Assembly: GCF_002245535.1 (NCBI RefSeq)
Contig: NZ_NKCN01000022.1
Location: forward strand, 1-64,000
Length of the DNA: 64,000 nucleotides
Direction of reading: 5' to 3'
DNA from: Mycobacterium lehmannii
GTDB lineage: Bacteria > Actinomycetota > Actinomycetes > Mycobacteriales > Mycobacteriaceae
The first letter of the stretch is position 1. Each line of letters starts with the position of its first letter. A model generated the notes under the pieces. The model was not told where the DNA came from. It did not search any database and worked only from the letters and a program-made list of their open reading frames with translations. Below, piece after piece: positions 7,206 through 16,440 of the stretch. The translations under genes and the position numbers were made by a program.

Positions 7206-9545
7206 TCAGGTGTAGACGACATGGACGCGGTCGATACGCCCCTCGAACGGGAACGGGGCGCGCTCGCGGTAGTCCAGCGAAACCGGTGAACCGAGGCAGG
7301 TGCCGATGTCGAGGCAGTCGTTGGCGGTGAACAACAGCGGAGCGCTCACTGGAACCTGTCCTGTCGCAACGGTTTCCCCACCGACGACCAGAGTGATATC
7401 CAGTGGTCCGGCGGGTCGCTGTTCGGCGTAGCGGGTTTGAACCGAGATGGTGGTGCGCCCCGGCGGGATTCTCGCACCGGACCGGATCTTGGTGCGCTGC
7501 AGGATGAACAGGTTGTACTCGTAGCACAAGTACCCGTCCTCGAGATAGCAGGTCAGCCCTCCGGCGGCGGCTCCGAGCGCGTACAGCACGCCGTTTGCGT
7601 CGGCGGGAACTTCGGCATCGATGGTTACGACGTTGTCCTTATTGCCCAGCGCCGGCGCACAGAACTCCGGCATGCGCACCATGTCTCCGGAGAACTCCCA
7701 CTCCCGGTACGGCGGAGCGATCCGCAACTCGGGGTGATAGACCGGCACCCACAATCCGCCGCCGACCGGGAGCACCGAATTGCGCGCCGCCTCGATGGCG
7801 AACATCTCGCGCATCTGGGTCAGCTTCTCGGTTGCCTCGTGCGCGAGATCGTCGGCCTGAGACCAATCCTCGTCGAGGTGATACAGCTCCCAGGCGTCGG
7901 CGTCGGGCGTCCAGGTGTCGATGCCCTCGGGCTGGCCCGGCACCCACGGCAGACGCGGGCCGCGGGCACACGCCAGCCACCCGTCGTGGTAGATCGCACG
8001 GCTGCCCATGATCTCGAAGTACTGGGTCTTCTTCCCGCCGGGGGCCTGGCGGTTGGCCAGGTTGTGCGCGAAACTCGCTCCGGCGAGCGGGATCTGCGGT
8101 TCACCGTTGACCACTCGCGGCGCAGTGATGCCGACGATGTCGTAGATGGTGGGAACGATGTCGTTGCAGTGCAGGAACACATCACGTGGTGTGGAATCCG
8201 CGGCGATCTTGGCGGGCCACTTGACCGCCATCGGGTTGCGGGTTCCACCGAGATGAGAGGCCAGCAGTTTCATCCCCTTGTACGGCGTGCTGCCTGCCCA
8301 CGCCCACGCGGCGTGGTACTGGTTGTCGACCAGAGGCGAGCCGAGCATGTCGAGACCGCCGAGCTCGTCGAGCGCGTCGATGTGCTGGCGGACTGTTGTC
8401 GGAATCCCGTTCTGCGCCAACAGTTCGGCGATCGTTCCGTTCTGCCCTTCACCCGACGAACCGTTGTCGCCCCAGATGTAGAGGAACAGCGTGTTGTCGC
8501 CGTACCCCAGCGCGTCCAGTTCGTCGGCGATACGGCCGACCTGGACGTCGACGTGCTCGGCGTAACCGGCCGCGACCTCCATGAGGCGGCGCTGGAACGG
8601 CTTCTCGTCCTCGGGGATGCTGTCCCAGGAGGCCAGCGAGTCGTCGCGCTCGGTGAGCTTGCAGTCAGGAGGAAGCCAGCCCTTCTCCTTGGCCCGGTCG
8701 AACACCCGCTGCCGGTAGGAATCCCAACCGTCGTCGAACCGACCCGCGTACTTGTCGGCCCACTCCTTCATGATGTGGTGCGGGCCGTGCAGGCAGCCGC
8801 TGGCCCAGTACATGAAGAAGGGTCTTTCAGCCCTGAACGCCTTGTGCCGACGCAACCACGAGATCGCGTCGTCGGCCAGGTCCTCCGACAGGTGATACCC
8901 CTCTTCAGGGGTCCGCGGTGGGGCGACGACGGTGGTATTGCGGACCAGATGCGGCTCGTACTGCGAGGCCTCTCCCGCGAGGAACCCGTAGAAGTACTCG
9001 AAACCCAGACCCGTCGGCCAGTTCTCGAACGGCCCGGCGGCAGTGGTCTCCTCGGCGGGGGTGTTGTGCCATTTGCCAAACGCGGCTGTGGCATAACCAT
9101 ACTGCTTGAGCACCTCAGCCACCGTCGCGCTGGAGCGCGGGATCTTGCCGGCGTAACCGTCCCAGTCGTTGGCCAGTTCGGCGATCTGGCCGTTGCCGAT
9201 CTCATGGTGGTTGCGTCCGGTCAGTAGCGACGCGCGGGTCGGTGAGCACATCGCAGTGGTATGGAACCTGTTGTAGGACACACCTTCCGAACAGACCCGA
9301 TCCATGGTGCCGGTGCGCACTTCGCCGCCGAAGGTGCTCGGCAGGCCGGGGCCGGCGTCGTCGATGAGCACGATCACGATGTTGGGTGCGTCGTCGTGCA
9401 GCCGCCACGGGACCACTCGCTGGGCGTACGTCGACTCCTTCAGCGTGCGCCCGGCGACGCTCGCCGACCGGGTGGGAGGAAACGGTAGTGTCTCACCCCA
9501 CGGCAGCTTCGGAGCGACCATCTCGGTGGCAGCGCGTTCGGGCAT
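7206..9545 (-). CDS. Type I arylsulfatase (AtsD-like)
   Basis: 779 residues, near M. tuberculosis AtsD. The sulfatase signature CSPTRASLLTGR spans 100-111, so Cys100 is the residue converted to formylglycine by a formylglycine-generating enzyme. Metal ligands are visible in IVLIDDAG (59-64). It hydrolyses sulfate esters and has no signal peptide, so it is probably cytoplasmic. The C-terminal 150 residues are a beta-rich extension. ATG 9545 is preceded by GGAAGGAC, a strong ribosome site, so the 13-residue upstream extension is not used. It is last gene of a WS/DGAT - FadD - SnoaL-like operon, hinting at a sulfated or lipid-linked substrate; substrate unknown. Confidence 0.9.
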   Translation of the reverse strand: MPERAATEMVAPKLPWGETLPFPPTRSASVAGRTLKESTYAQRVVPWRLHDDAPNIVIVLIDDAGPGLPSTFGGEVRTGTMDRVCSEGVSYNRFHTTAMCSPTRASLLTGRNHHEIGNGQIAELANDWDGYAGKIPRSSATVAEVLKQYGYATAAFGKWHNTPAEETTAAGPFENWPTGLGFEYFYGFLAGEASQYEPHLVRNTTVVAPPRTPEEGYHLSEDLADDAISWLRRHKAFRAERPFFMYWASGCLHGPHHIMKEWADKYAGRFDDGWDSYRQRVFDRAKEKGWLPPDCKLTERDDSLASWDSIPEDEKPFQRRLMEVAAGYAEHVDVQVGRIADELDALGYGDNTLFLYIWGDNGSSGEGQNGTIAELLAQNGIPTTVRQHIDALDELGGLDMLGSPLVDNQYHAAWAWAGSTPYKGMKLLASHLGGTRNPMAVKWPAKIAADSTPRDVFLHCNDIVPTIYDIVGITAPRVVNGEPQIPLAGASFAHNLANRQAPGGKKTQYFEIMGSRAIYHDGWLACARGPRLPWVPGQPEGIDTWTPDADAWELYHLDEDWSQADDLAHEATEKLTQMREMFAIEAARNSVLPVGGGLWVPVYHPELRIAPPYREWEFSGDMVRMPEFCAPALGNKDNVVTIDAEVPADANGVLYALGAAAGGLTCYLEDGYLCYEYNLFILQRTKIRSGARIPPGRTTISVQTRYAEQRPAGPLDITLVVGGETVATGQVPVSAPLLFTANDCLDIGTCLGSPVSLDYRERAPFPFEGRIDRVHVVYT

Positions 9546-9596
9546 CGTTGTCCTTCCCTGGTTCCAGCTCATCACCCTAGACACTGGGGGCCGTGG

Positions 9597-10193
9597 TCAC
9601 CGCAGGAACGGATTGTGTTCCGGCAGCGGCTTGATCAACGGATCGAGTAGCGCAGCGGATTGATCGATGGTGAGCACGTCGGCCGGGTCGAGCACGATGA
9701 ACTCGCGTGCGGTCTCGTCGTACTCCCACACGTCCTCACCGACGAGTAGTCCGTCGGCGTAGGGCCAGATCATGTGCTCGGCGGTCTTGACCAAGTAAGT
9801 GGCCTCAGGATCGGCGGGCACCCCCTCGGCCGCCAAGATGGCACCGGGGGTCTGTTGATAGATGAACGACGTCGACACGATCATGTCGTCGCTGATCGCC
9901 AGCTTCTCGTCGTCGGCATAGAAAACGCACTGCGCCGTATCTCGCCATTGCCGGTAGAGCGTCTTGACGGCATCCGTGCCCTCGACGGTCACACTCTTGC
10001 CGAGCATACTGAAGTGGTACACGGGTTTCTCGACCGTCATGTCCGGGGCGAAGATCTCCTCGTACCGGCCGGCCATCTCCAGGTAGCGGTGCCGGTTGTA
10101 GGCGTGCAGCAGGTAGAGATGACGGGGGTTGTCCGTGGTCTCGATCAAGCGTTCCACGGCCCGGTTGGTCTGGGTGATGTCGAATCTGCTCAT
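9597..10193 (-). CDS. SnoaL/NTF2-like protein
   Basis: 198 residues. ATG 10193 has GAAAGGAC 5-12 bases upstream. The pattern (HAYNRHRYLEMAGRYEEIFAPD, VEKPVYHFS, VEGTDAVKTLYRQWRDT) is that of a SnoaL/NTF2-like cone-fold protein; members include polyketide cyclases, steroid isomerases and limonene epoxide hydrolases. Small pocket residues that would define chemistry cannot be fixed by eye. It lies 11 bases after the acyl-CoA ligase gene and 51 bases before the arylsulfatase, clearly co-transcribed. The role is probably isomerase, hydratase or binding in the pathway of this operon. Confidence 0.72.
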   Translation of the reverse strand: MSRFDITQTNRAVERLIETTDNPRHLYLLHAYNRHRYLEMAGRYEEIFAPDMTVEKPVYHFSMLGKSVTVEGTDAVKTLYRQWRDTAQCVFYADDEKLAISDDMIVSTSFIYQQTPGAILAAEGVPADPEATYLVKTAEHMIWPYADGLLVGEDVWEYDETAREFIVLDPADVLTIDQSAALLDPLIKPLPEHNPFLR

Positions 10194-10204
10194 GGTGGGT
10201 CCTT

Positions 10205-11821
10205 TCAGGTTGTGGCGAACAGGTTTCGAAGGATGGATTTCTTGAACTTGCCGGTGGCGGTGCAGGGGATCGCTTCCATGAACTCGAACCGGTCGGGCAG
10301 TTGCCACTTGGCGAACTCCTGGGCCAGATGGTCGCGCAGTTCATCGGCCGACGCCCGCCCGCCGTCGCGGAGCGCCACGACGGCCAGCGGGCGCTCGCCC
10401 CAGCGGTCATCGGGCACCGCGATCACGGCGGCCTGCGCGACGGCGGCGTGCGACATGAGCTGGTTCTCCAGGTCCACCGAGGAGATCCACTCGCCGCCGG
10501 ACTTGACGAGGTCTTTCGACCGATCGCAGATCCGGATGCAGCCGTGCGGGTCGATCCGCACCACGTCCCCGGTGCGGAACCAGCCGTCGGGTGTGAAGCT
10601 CTCGGCGCCCCGCCCGCCGTGGTAACTCGACGCCACCCAGGGACCGCGCACCTCCAACTCGCCCATGGCGGCGTCGTCCCAAGCGATCAGGGCTCCGTTG
10701 TCGTCGCGCGCCCGGATCTCAAAGAACGGGGTGGCGACACCCTGCCGGGTGCGATGGCCATACTGCTCGTCACGCTCGCTCTCGAGGAGGTGCCCCGGCA
10801 GCCGGCAGACCGCTCCCAGCGGTGCGGTCTCGGTCATGCCCCACGCCTGCACGACAGTCAAGCCGTGGCGGTCGAACCCCTCGAACATCGACCGCGGTAC
10901 GGCCGCGCCCCCGACGATCAGCCGGTCCAGCTCCGAAAGGTCCCACCTGTCCGGTTCGGCGTCGAGTGCCGCGAGCATCCCCATCCACACCGTCGGCACA
11001 CCCGCCGTCATCGTGACTCGTTCAGCGGCACACAGATCGAGCACGCTTTCGGCATCCAGCCGCGGCCCCGGCAACACCAGGCGAGCGCCGGCCAGCGCCG
11101 CAGCGTACGGCAGGCCCCACGCGTTGGCATGAAACATCGGTACGACGGGAAGAATTGTGTCGTATGCCGACACCGCCAGCTGGTCGGGCAGCGCGGCGAC
11201 GAGCGAATGCAACGCAAGCGCTCGGTGGGAATACACGACCCCCTTGGGCCGCCCGGTGGTGCCGGATGTGTAGCACATCGCCGCCGCGCGGGACTCGTCG
11301 AGGCCGGGCCACTCGACAGGCTCGGCGTCGGCTATCAGCGACTCATAGTCCAGCGTGCCCGCCGGTGCTTCACCGGTGTGCGCGACGACGATGACATGTG
11401 TGAAAAAGTGCGCGTCGCGGAAGCTTTCGAACACCTCCAACAACGACTCGTCGACGACTATCACGTTGTCCTCGGCGTCACCGACGATGAAGCCGAGTTC
11501 GTCGGGGAACAGCCGCGGGTTGAGTGTATGGATGACCGCACCCATGGCGGGAACCGCGAAATACAGTTCGAGGTGTTCGCTCTGATTCCAGAGCAGTGTG
11601 GCTACCGGTTCGCCCTCGCGAACACCAAGTGCCGAAAGTGCCCCGGCGAGTCGCCGCGCCCGATTCACGCAGGTGCCGAGGGTCGTCCGGCTGATCGCCC
11701 CCGAGGGGCGGCGAGACACGACCGGCTGGTCGGCGTGGAACCGTTCGGCCCGTTCCACGATGGCGGTCAGCGTGAGCTGGTAATCGTCCATGCTGTTGCT
11801 GCGCAGCGTGTATGCGGTCAT
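10205..11821 (-). CDS. Acyl-CoA ligase (FadD-type AMP-binding enzyme)
   Basis: 538 residues. ANL-superfamily motifs are intact: P-loop YTSGTTGRPKG (184-194), WGMTETAP (327-334), the hinge region near ICDRSKDLVKSGGEWIS (about 430), and the C-terminal catalytic Lys in ATGKFKKSI. It activates a carboxylic acid with ATP and transfers it to CoA; full length excludes a pure FAAL insertion type. Substrate unknown, likely medium or long chain fatty acid. The start ATG overlaps the stop of the upstream WS/DGAT gene (ATGA), so translation is coupled. Confidence 0.92.
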   Translation of the reverse strand: MTAYTLRSNSMDDYQLTLTAIVERAERFHADQPVVSRRPSGAISRTTLGTCVNRARRLAGALSALGVREGEPVATLLWNQSEHLELYFAVPAMGAVIHTLNPRLFPDELGFIVGDAEDNVIVVDESLLEVFESFRDAHFFTHVIVVAHTGEAPAGTLDYESLIADAEPVEWPGLDESRAAAMCYTSGTTGRPKGVVYSHRALALHSLVAALPDQLAVSAYDTILPVVPMFHANAWGLPYAAALAGARLVLPGPRLDAESVLDLCAAERVTMTAGVPTVWMGMLAALDAEPDRWDLSELDRLIVGGAAVPRSMFEGFDRHGLTVVQAWGMTETAPLGAVCRLPGHLLESERDEQYGHRTRQGVATPFFEIRARDDNGALIAWDDAAMGELEVRGPWVASSYHGGRGAESFTPDGWFRTGDVVRIDPHGCIRICDRSKDLVKSGGEWISSVDLENQLMSHAAVAQAAVIAVPDDRWGERPLAVVALRDGGRASADELRDHLAQEFAKWQLPDRFEFMEAIPCTATGKFKKSILRNLFATT

Positions 11822-13329
11822 TTGGTCGCCTTCCTGCTCTGCGGCACAGTTGAATTCGCCGCATGGGCGGCGTCACGCAGCTCGTCCAGGCCGGCGCGCA
11901 GAGCGTCGAGGATCGGCCATGGGTCGTCGACGAGTTCGCGGTCGACGACGATGCCGAACTCGAGCGAGTCCAGGTAGCTCATCACGGTGATGTTGATGCC
12001 GATTCCGTCCAGAACCCCCGAAACCGGGAACTGCGCACGCTGGCGGGCACCACCGAGGTACAGCGGGGCCGACGGGCCCGGAACATTCGAGATCATCACG
12101 TTCGCAGGCTGATTGAGCCCGCGCAGGCCGGCCAGCCGCGACGTCGCCCTGGCCGCCTGAGCGAACAGCGCCGGCGGGATGAAGTGATTGGCGTCCTGCA
12201 ACAGCGATGCGGGCAGCGCGCGGTGGCGCTCTTTGGCGTCGCGCATCGCGTCGTTGATGCGGCTTAGCCGCACAACCGGATCGGCCTCGTCGGTGGGCAG
12301 GGCGGTCAACATCACCGAGACCCGGTTGCCGAAGGTGCCGCGCTGCTCCGGGGTTCGCACCGACATCGGGATGAAGCTGGCCAGCGGCTCGTCGGGCAGC
12401 TCGGACTGGTCACCGAGCCAGGACCGCAGACCCGCGGTGCAGATGGCCAGGACGACGTCGTTGACGGTGCACCCGAACGTGTTCTTGACGTCTTTGACTT
12501 CGTCGAGTGACAACGAACCGAAGGCGACGCGGCGGTGCGGTGACACGCGAGCCTGAAACCGGGTGCGCGGCGCGGAGATGTCGCTGCCCCGCCAAGTCGC
12601 GCCGCCGGCGCCACCCCGAAACGCGCGCTTGACCAACCGGCTGCTGCGCGCAACGGCCTTCACGCCGGGCAGGTGCCGAATGGTCGGCACATCGTCGAGG
12701 TGCGGCAACGCTGTCGGGCCTGCGCGCAGCACCCGAAACGGCTGGCGCAGCAGGCCCACCAGGCCGCGGCCCAGCATTTCCACTTCCGAGGGGAAGCTCT
12801 CGGCGAGGACCTCCGGCGCGGGTCCGCGCGCGCGACCCGTCGTGCCATCCGTCGTCTCGTCGAGCAGGATACTCATCACCTCGGCGCCGGACACGCCATC
12901 GACCGCGGCGTGGTGCATCTTCGTCAGCACCGCTACACCGCCGTCGGCGAGGCCGTGGATCACGTACACCTCCCATAGCGGGCGGGCCCGGTCGAGTTGG
13001 CGGCCGATGATTCGAGCCACCTGCTCGGCGAGCTGGCCCGCGTCACCCGGTGACGGGAGCGCGAGTTCACGGACGTGGTACTCGATGTCGAAAGTGCCGT
13101 CGTCCACCCAGTACGGGTAGTCCAGAGCGAACGGGACCTCTGCGAGCCGCCAGCGGAAGGTGGGCAAGAGATGCAAGCGGCTGCCGATGACGTCACGGAC
13201 GAGGTCGGCATCCAGTGGCAGGCCGGTCGCGGTGTGCAACTCGTAGACACCGAGGACGCTGACGTGGCCCTGCACGCGAGCGTTTTCCATGGCCAGAAAC
13301 TGGGCGTCGAGGCTGGTCAGTTGTCGCAT
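11818..13329 (-). CDS. Wax ester synthase / diacylglycerol acyltransferase (WS/DGAT)
   Basis: 503 residues from ATG 13329, which gives the family N-terminus RQLTSLDAQFLAMEN. The catalytic HHxxxDG motif is HHAAVDG at 139-145 and the C-terminal domain carries NVMISNVPGP, a WS/DGAT signature. Such enzymes esterify acyl-CoA to diacylglycerol or fatty alcohol, making storage triacylglycerol or wax ester, and are membrane-associated without a true TM. It leads a four-gene operon including the acyl-CoA ligase that could supply its substrate. The frame extends upstream to 13572, but that crosses the divergent promoter. Mycobacteria carry many paralogues, so no symbol is given. Confidence 0.93.
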   Translation of the reverse strand: MRQLTSLDAQFLAMENARVQGHVSVLGVYELHTATGLPLDADLVRDVIGSRLHLLPTFRWRLAEVPFALDYPYWVDDGTFDIEYHVRELALPSPGDAGQLAEQVARIIGRQLDRARPLWEVYVIHGLADGGVAVLTKMHHAAVDGVSGAEVMSILLDETTDGTTGRARGPAPEVLAESFPSEVEMLGRGLVGLLRQPFRVLRAGPTALPHLDDVPTIRHLPGVKAVARSSRLVKRAFRGGAGGATWRGSDISAPRTRFQARVSPHRRVAFGSLSLDEVKDVKNTFGCTVNDVVLAICTAGLRSWLGDQSELPDEPLASFIPMSVRTPEQRGTFGNRVSVMLTALPTDEADPVVRLSRINDAMRDAKERHRALPASLLQDANHFIPPALFAQAARATSRLAGLRGLNQPANVMISNVPGPSAPLYLGGARQRAQFPVSGVLDGIGINITVMSYLDSLEFGIVVDRELVDDPWPILDALRAGLDELRDAAHAANSTVPQSRKATK

Positions 13330-13444
13330 ACGATGATGGTCGTCCGGGCTGGCCCCGGCTTTCTTGTCTGCGCGCGCCAACGTTGTGCCCGGCCGTTGTG
13401 GATTTTGCGTATCACCGGTGGCCGGCGGCGATACCGTTCTCTGC
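13330..13444. promoter_or_regulatory. Divergent promoter between WS/DGAT operon and PucR regulator
   Basis: 115 bases between two divergent genes. On the plus strand TACCGT (13432-13437) lies seven bases before ATG 13445, fitting a leaderless -10. An 8-bp palindrome CACCGGTG at 13413-13420, flanked by GTATC (13409-13413) and GATAC (13430-13434), is a candidate operator for the neighbouring regulator. Confidence 0.5.
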
Positions 13445-14710
13445 ATGGAGCTGGCCTGGGCGGGTGCGCAGGGTGAGGACCGACGTCGGGTGTGGTCGTC
13501 GGTGCTGTGTCCGTCGGCCACCGAACTCGCGGCGCGGGCGAGTGAGATCTCCGCTGCAGTCAACGATTTCACCAGCGAGCGGCTGCCCGAACTGCTCGCC
13601 AGCGCCGAGGCACTCGAAGTGAACCGGGCGAGTACCGAGGCCAGTATCCGAGATTTCGCCGAAGTGCTGCTGGCCGGTGCCGATCCCGGTGAGGCGGCGC
13701 GGCTGGCATCGCCGACGCTCGCCTATGCCCTGGACGGTGCGCAACACGCCATCCCGTTGGCCACCCTGATGCGCAGCTACCGACTCGGACACGCCGCGAC
13801 CGCCCAACACTTCACCTCAATCCTGGAAAGCCACGCGCGCGACGCCGAGGAGTTGATCCTGGCAACGGAATTGAGTTCGGAGTGGATGTTCGCCTATGTG
13901 GACGCCGCGCTGTGTCTGGTGGAGGAGGCCTACACGGCAGAGCGCGACCGATGGCTGCGCAGCGCCGCGGCGAGCCAGGCCGAGACCATCGGCACCATCC
14001 TGGCCGGTGCGCCGATCGACACCGAGGTGGCGAGCAGGCGGTTGCGCCACGACGTCCGCCGAGTGCACGTTGCGGCGATTGCTTGGCTGGACTCGCATGA
14101 GGAGGGCCGCAACACCCAAGCACTGCTGGAGTCAGCCATCCGCGACATCGCCGCGGCGATCGGTGACCAGAAGCCACTGGTGCATCCGCTCGGCATCCTT
14201 TCGGCCGCGGCGTGGATCGGCTCGCACAGCGAGGTCCCGCCGAAAGTGCTCGACGAGTTGCGCTTTCGCACCGTCACGGCGCCAGGGGTACGGATCGCGG
14301 TCGGGGAACCAGCGCGCGGCATCGCGGGTTTCCGGAGCAGTCACGTCGAGTCGCTCGAAGCCCAACGGGTCGCCCGGCTAACCGGGCGCCCCGCGGGCAG
14401 TGTCACGCGTTACCACTCGGTCTCGCTGCGTGCGCTTGCCACCGTCGACGCCGACCAGGCGGCGACGTTCGTGCGACGCGAACTCGGCAAGCTGGGGGCG
14501 GCGGATGAGGCGACCCGCCGGCTGGCCGCGACGCTGCGGACCTACCTCGAGGAGAACGGCAGCCGCGGACGGACCGCCAAACGGCTACACGTGCACGAGA
14601 ACACCGTCGCCTATCGGATCCGTCAGGCCGAGGAACTGCTGGGGCGTCCGGTGGACAAGCGCACCCTCGAGTTGCGCGCCGCACTGGCCCTCGTTGAGCT
14701 GGTCACCTAG
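13445..14710 (+). CDS. PucR-type transcriptional regulator (CdaR/PucR C-terminal HTH)
   Basis: 421 residues. The C-terminus (about 360-418: LRTYLEENGSRGRTAKRLHV then HENTVAYRIRQAEELLGR) is the PucR C-terminal helix-turn-helix that binds DNA; the middle resembles the GGDEF-like sensor domain of this family; the N-terminus is helical. Ligand unknown. It is divergent to the WS/DGAT - FadD - SnoaL - arylsulfatase operon and probably controls it. Its 3' end overlaps the converging SDR gene by 8 bases. ATG 13445 is chosen over upstream codons because of the -10-like TACCGT seven bases before. Confidence 0.87.
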   Translation: MELAWAGAQGEDRRRVWSSVLCPSATELAARASEISAAVNDFTSERLPELLASAEALEVNRASTEASIRDFAEVLLAGADPGEAARLASPTLAYALDGAQHAIPLATLMRSYRLGHAATAQHFTSILESHARDAEELILATELSSEWMFAYVDAALCLVEEAYTAERDRWLRSAAASQAETIGTILAGAPIDTEVASRRLRHDVRRVHVAAIAWLDSHEEGRNTQALLESAIRDIAAAIGDQKPLVHPLGILSAAAWIGSHSEVPPKVLDELRFRTVTAPGVRIAVGEPARGIAGFRSSHVESLEAQRVARLTGRPAGSVTRYHSVSLRALATVDADQAATFVRRELGKLGAADEATRRLAATLRTYLEENGSRGRTAKRLHVHENTVAYRIRQAEELLGRPVDKRTLELRAALALVELVT

Positions 14711-15491
14711 GCAGCATCGCCTCGCGCACCTGCCCGACGCCGGCCAGTCGAGCGACCTCGCCTATCAAAACCGGTGCGAGAGCGCCGAATCCGACCAGCA
14801 GTCGCACGCCGGCCGACGCGACCGTCGTCTCCGGTCTATTCCGCTCCACCGCCTGGGCTACCGCTCGCGCGACGTCCTTCGGTGTGCTCGTGCCGAATCC
14901 GCGCGGAAGGGTGACGCCCGTGTCGGCCAACATCCCGGAGTCCCGGATCGGTCCGGGGAAGACGGTCGAAACCCCGACGCCCGTTCCGTGCAGTTCCTGC
15001 CGCAGGGCCAGGCCGAGGCCCCGCAAGCCCCACTTCGTCGCCGTGTAGACCGAGCCGTTGCCCGGGGTCGCGATGAGCCCCGCTCCCGAGGAGATGAACA
15101 CGATATGGCCGCGCCCGCGTCGCTTCATCGGTCCCACCGCCGCTCGTGCGAGGGCCGCCGGAGCGAGAAGGTTGACGCGGATGGCATCGGCGATCTCGGC
15201 GTCGCTCAGCATCGCCAGGTCTTCCGGGATGCCGACGCCTGCGTTGGCGACGAGCACGTCGACCGGACCCGCGCGGTCCATCAGGTCGCGCACCTGATCG
15301 AGGTCGGTGAGGTCGGCGGTGAGCCCCCGAGCGACCGGTCCAAGCTCGCCGACCAGCCGCTTGAGCTCCAGCTCGCGTCGGCCCGTGACCGTCAGCGAAC
15401 AGCCGCGCGCGGCCAGTTCTTGTGCGATCGCGTGGCCGATTCCACCCGTTGCACCGGTCACCAGGGCGTGTCGGCCCGCCAGCTGCGTCAT
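14703..15491 (-). CDS. Short-chain dehydrogenase/reductase
   Basis: 262 residues. Classical SDR: TGATGGIG nucleotide loop (14-21), NAG (about 84-86), catalytic Ser in FISSGAG (about 136) and YTATK (about 150-154). The R at the end of the second strand (TGRRELE) suggests NADP(H) preference. A C-terminal extension of about 60 residues contains a weak hydrophobic patch (LLVGFGALAPVLIG). ATG overlaps the stop of the upstream SDR (ATGA), so these two are coupled. Substrate unknown; lipid or xenobiotic carbonyl is likely from context. Confidence 0.88.
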   Translation of the reverse strand: MTQLAGRHALVTGATGGIGHAIAQELAARGCSLTVTGRRELELKRLVGELGPVARGLTADLTDLDQVRDLMDRAGPVDVLVANAGVGIPEDLAMLSDAEIADAIRVNLLAPAALARAAVGPMKRRGRGHIVFISSGAGLIATPGNGSVYTATKWGLRGLGLALRQELHGTGVGVSTVFPGPIRDSGMLADTGVTLPRGFGTSTPKDVARAVAQAVERNRPETTVASAGVRLLVGFGALAPVLIGEVARLAGVGQVREAMLPR

Positions 15492-16336
15492 TTCGTCATC
15501 TCGGCGGTCCGGGCGGCGACCCACCGCGCCAGCGGCGGAGCGCAGCGCGAGAGCGCATACATGACGTGCGCCTCGGCGGCGATCGGCGCCACGGCGCGGT
15601 CTCGGCCGACTGCGCGCAGGGTCTTGTGCGCGACGCGCTCGGGTGAGTACCCGCGCTTGCGGTAGGTCGACGCGAGCCGTGCGCGCCGCTCGTCGAGGTC
15701 GCCGTCGCCGCGGATCGGGCTGTTCTGCGTGATGGCGGTGTCGATGATGCCCGGGCACACCGCCGTGACACCGATGCGGTGTGGCCTGAGCTCCATCCGT
15801 AGAGCTTCCGACAATCCGAGGACGGCGAATTTCGTTGCGCTGTAGGCACTCAGCTGTGGATTGGCCAGCAGGCCGGCGGCCGAGGAGAGGTTGACGACGT
15901 GGCCGCCGCGGCTGGACTCGATCATGGTGGGCAGGAAGGCGTCGCAACCGTGCACGACCCCCATCAGGTTGACGCCGACCAGCCACTGCCAGTCCTTGGC
16001 GCTGGTGTCGAGGAACCCGCCGACCAGTCCTACGCCGGCGTTGTTGACCACCATGTCCACCCCGTCGAAGCGGTCGAACGTCGCGTCGGCGAACGCGGAC
16101 ATCTCTGCGGCGTCGGACACATCGACACGGCGGGTCAGCACCTGTGTTCCCCGGCTGCGGGCCGCATCGGCGGTGTGGGCCAGACCGGCGTCGTCGATGT
16201 CGCACAGCGCGAGGCGGGCGCCGCGTTCGGCGCACAGCCGCGCCAGCTCGCGGCCGATGCCGCTGCCGGCGCCGGTGATCACCGCCACCCGGTCGGTGAG
16301 GTCTGCGGTTCTGAGTCGGGAGGTCGATCGAGGCAT
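15488..16336 (-). CDS. Short-chain dehydrogenase/reductase
   Basis: 282 residues. TGAGSGIG loop (about 21-28), DIDDAG after strand 2 suggesting NAD(H), NNAG (about 98-101), NLSSAAG catalytic Ser and YSATK (about 165-169) are all present. The basic-hydrophobic C-terminus (HVMYALSRCAPPLARWVAAR) is typical of membrane-leaning mycobacterial SDRs. ATG 16336 gives MPRSTSRLRT. It pairs with the downstream SDR, but the gene pair is separated from the upstream lipase gene by 104 bases and a hairpin. Confidence 0.88.
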   Translation of the reverse strand: MPRSTSRLRTADLTDRVAVITGAGSGIGRELARLCAERGARLALCDIDDAGLAHTADAARSRGTQVLTRRVDVSDAAEMSAFADATFDRFDGVDMVVNNAGVGLVGGFLDTSAKDWQWLVGVNLMGVVHGCDAFLPTMIESSRGGHVVNLSSAAGLLANPQLSAYSATKFAVLGLSEALRMELRPHRIGVTAVCPGIIDTAITQNSPIRGDGDLDERRARLASTYRKRGYSPERVAHKTLRAVGRDRAVAPIAAEAHVMYALSRCAPPLARWVAARTAEMTK

Positions 16337-16396
16337 GGCGACCACGTTATGGCCGTGGCGTCGTGGATCGCTCGTGCGAAGCCGCCAACTGGTCCC

Positions 16397-16414
16397 TTGC
16401 CCGTTGTGGGGCAA
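16397..16414 (-). terminator. Stem-loop after the lipase gene
   Basis: TTGCCC (16397-16402) and GGGCAA (16409-16414) pair around a 6-base loop, 27 bases beyond the stop of the minus-strand lipase gene. Possible weak terminator before the SDR pair. Confidence 0.4.
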
Positions 16415-16440
16415 CGACAACGCACGCATCCCGGCGCCTC

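Noticed and set aside
14703..16235. Apparent single 510-codon protein with an SDR at its end
   Set aside because: The first half is an out-of-frame shadow of the SDR at 15488-16336; the true second SDR starts at ATG 15491 overlapping the stop of the first.
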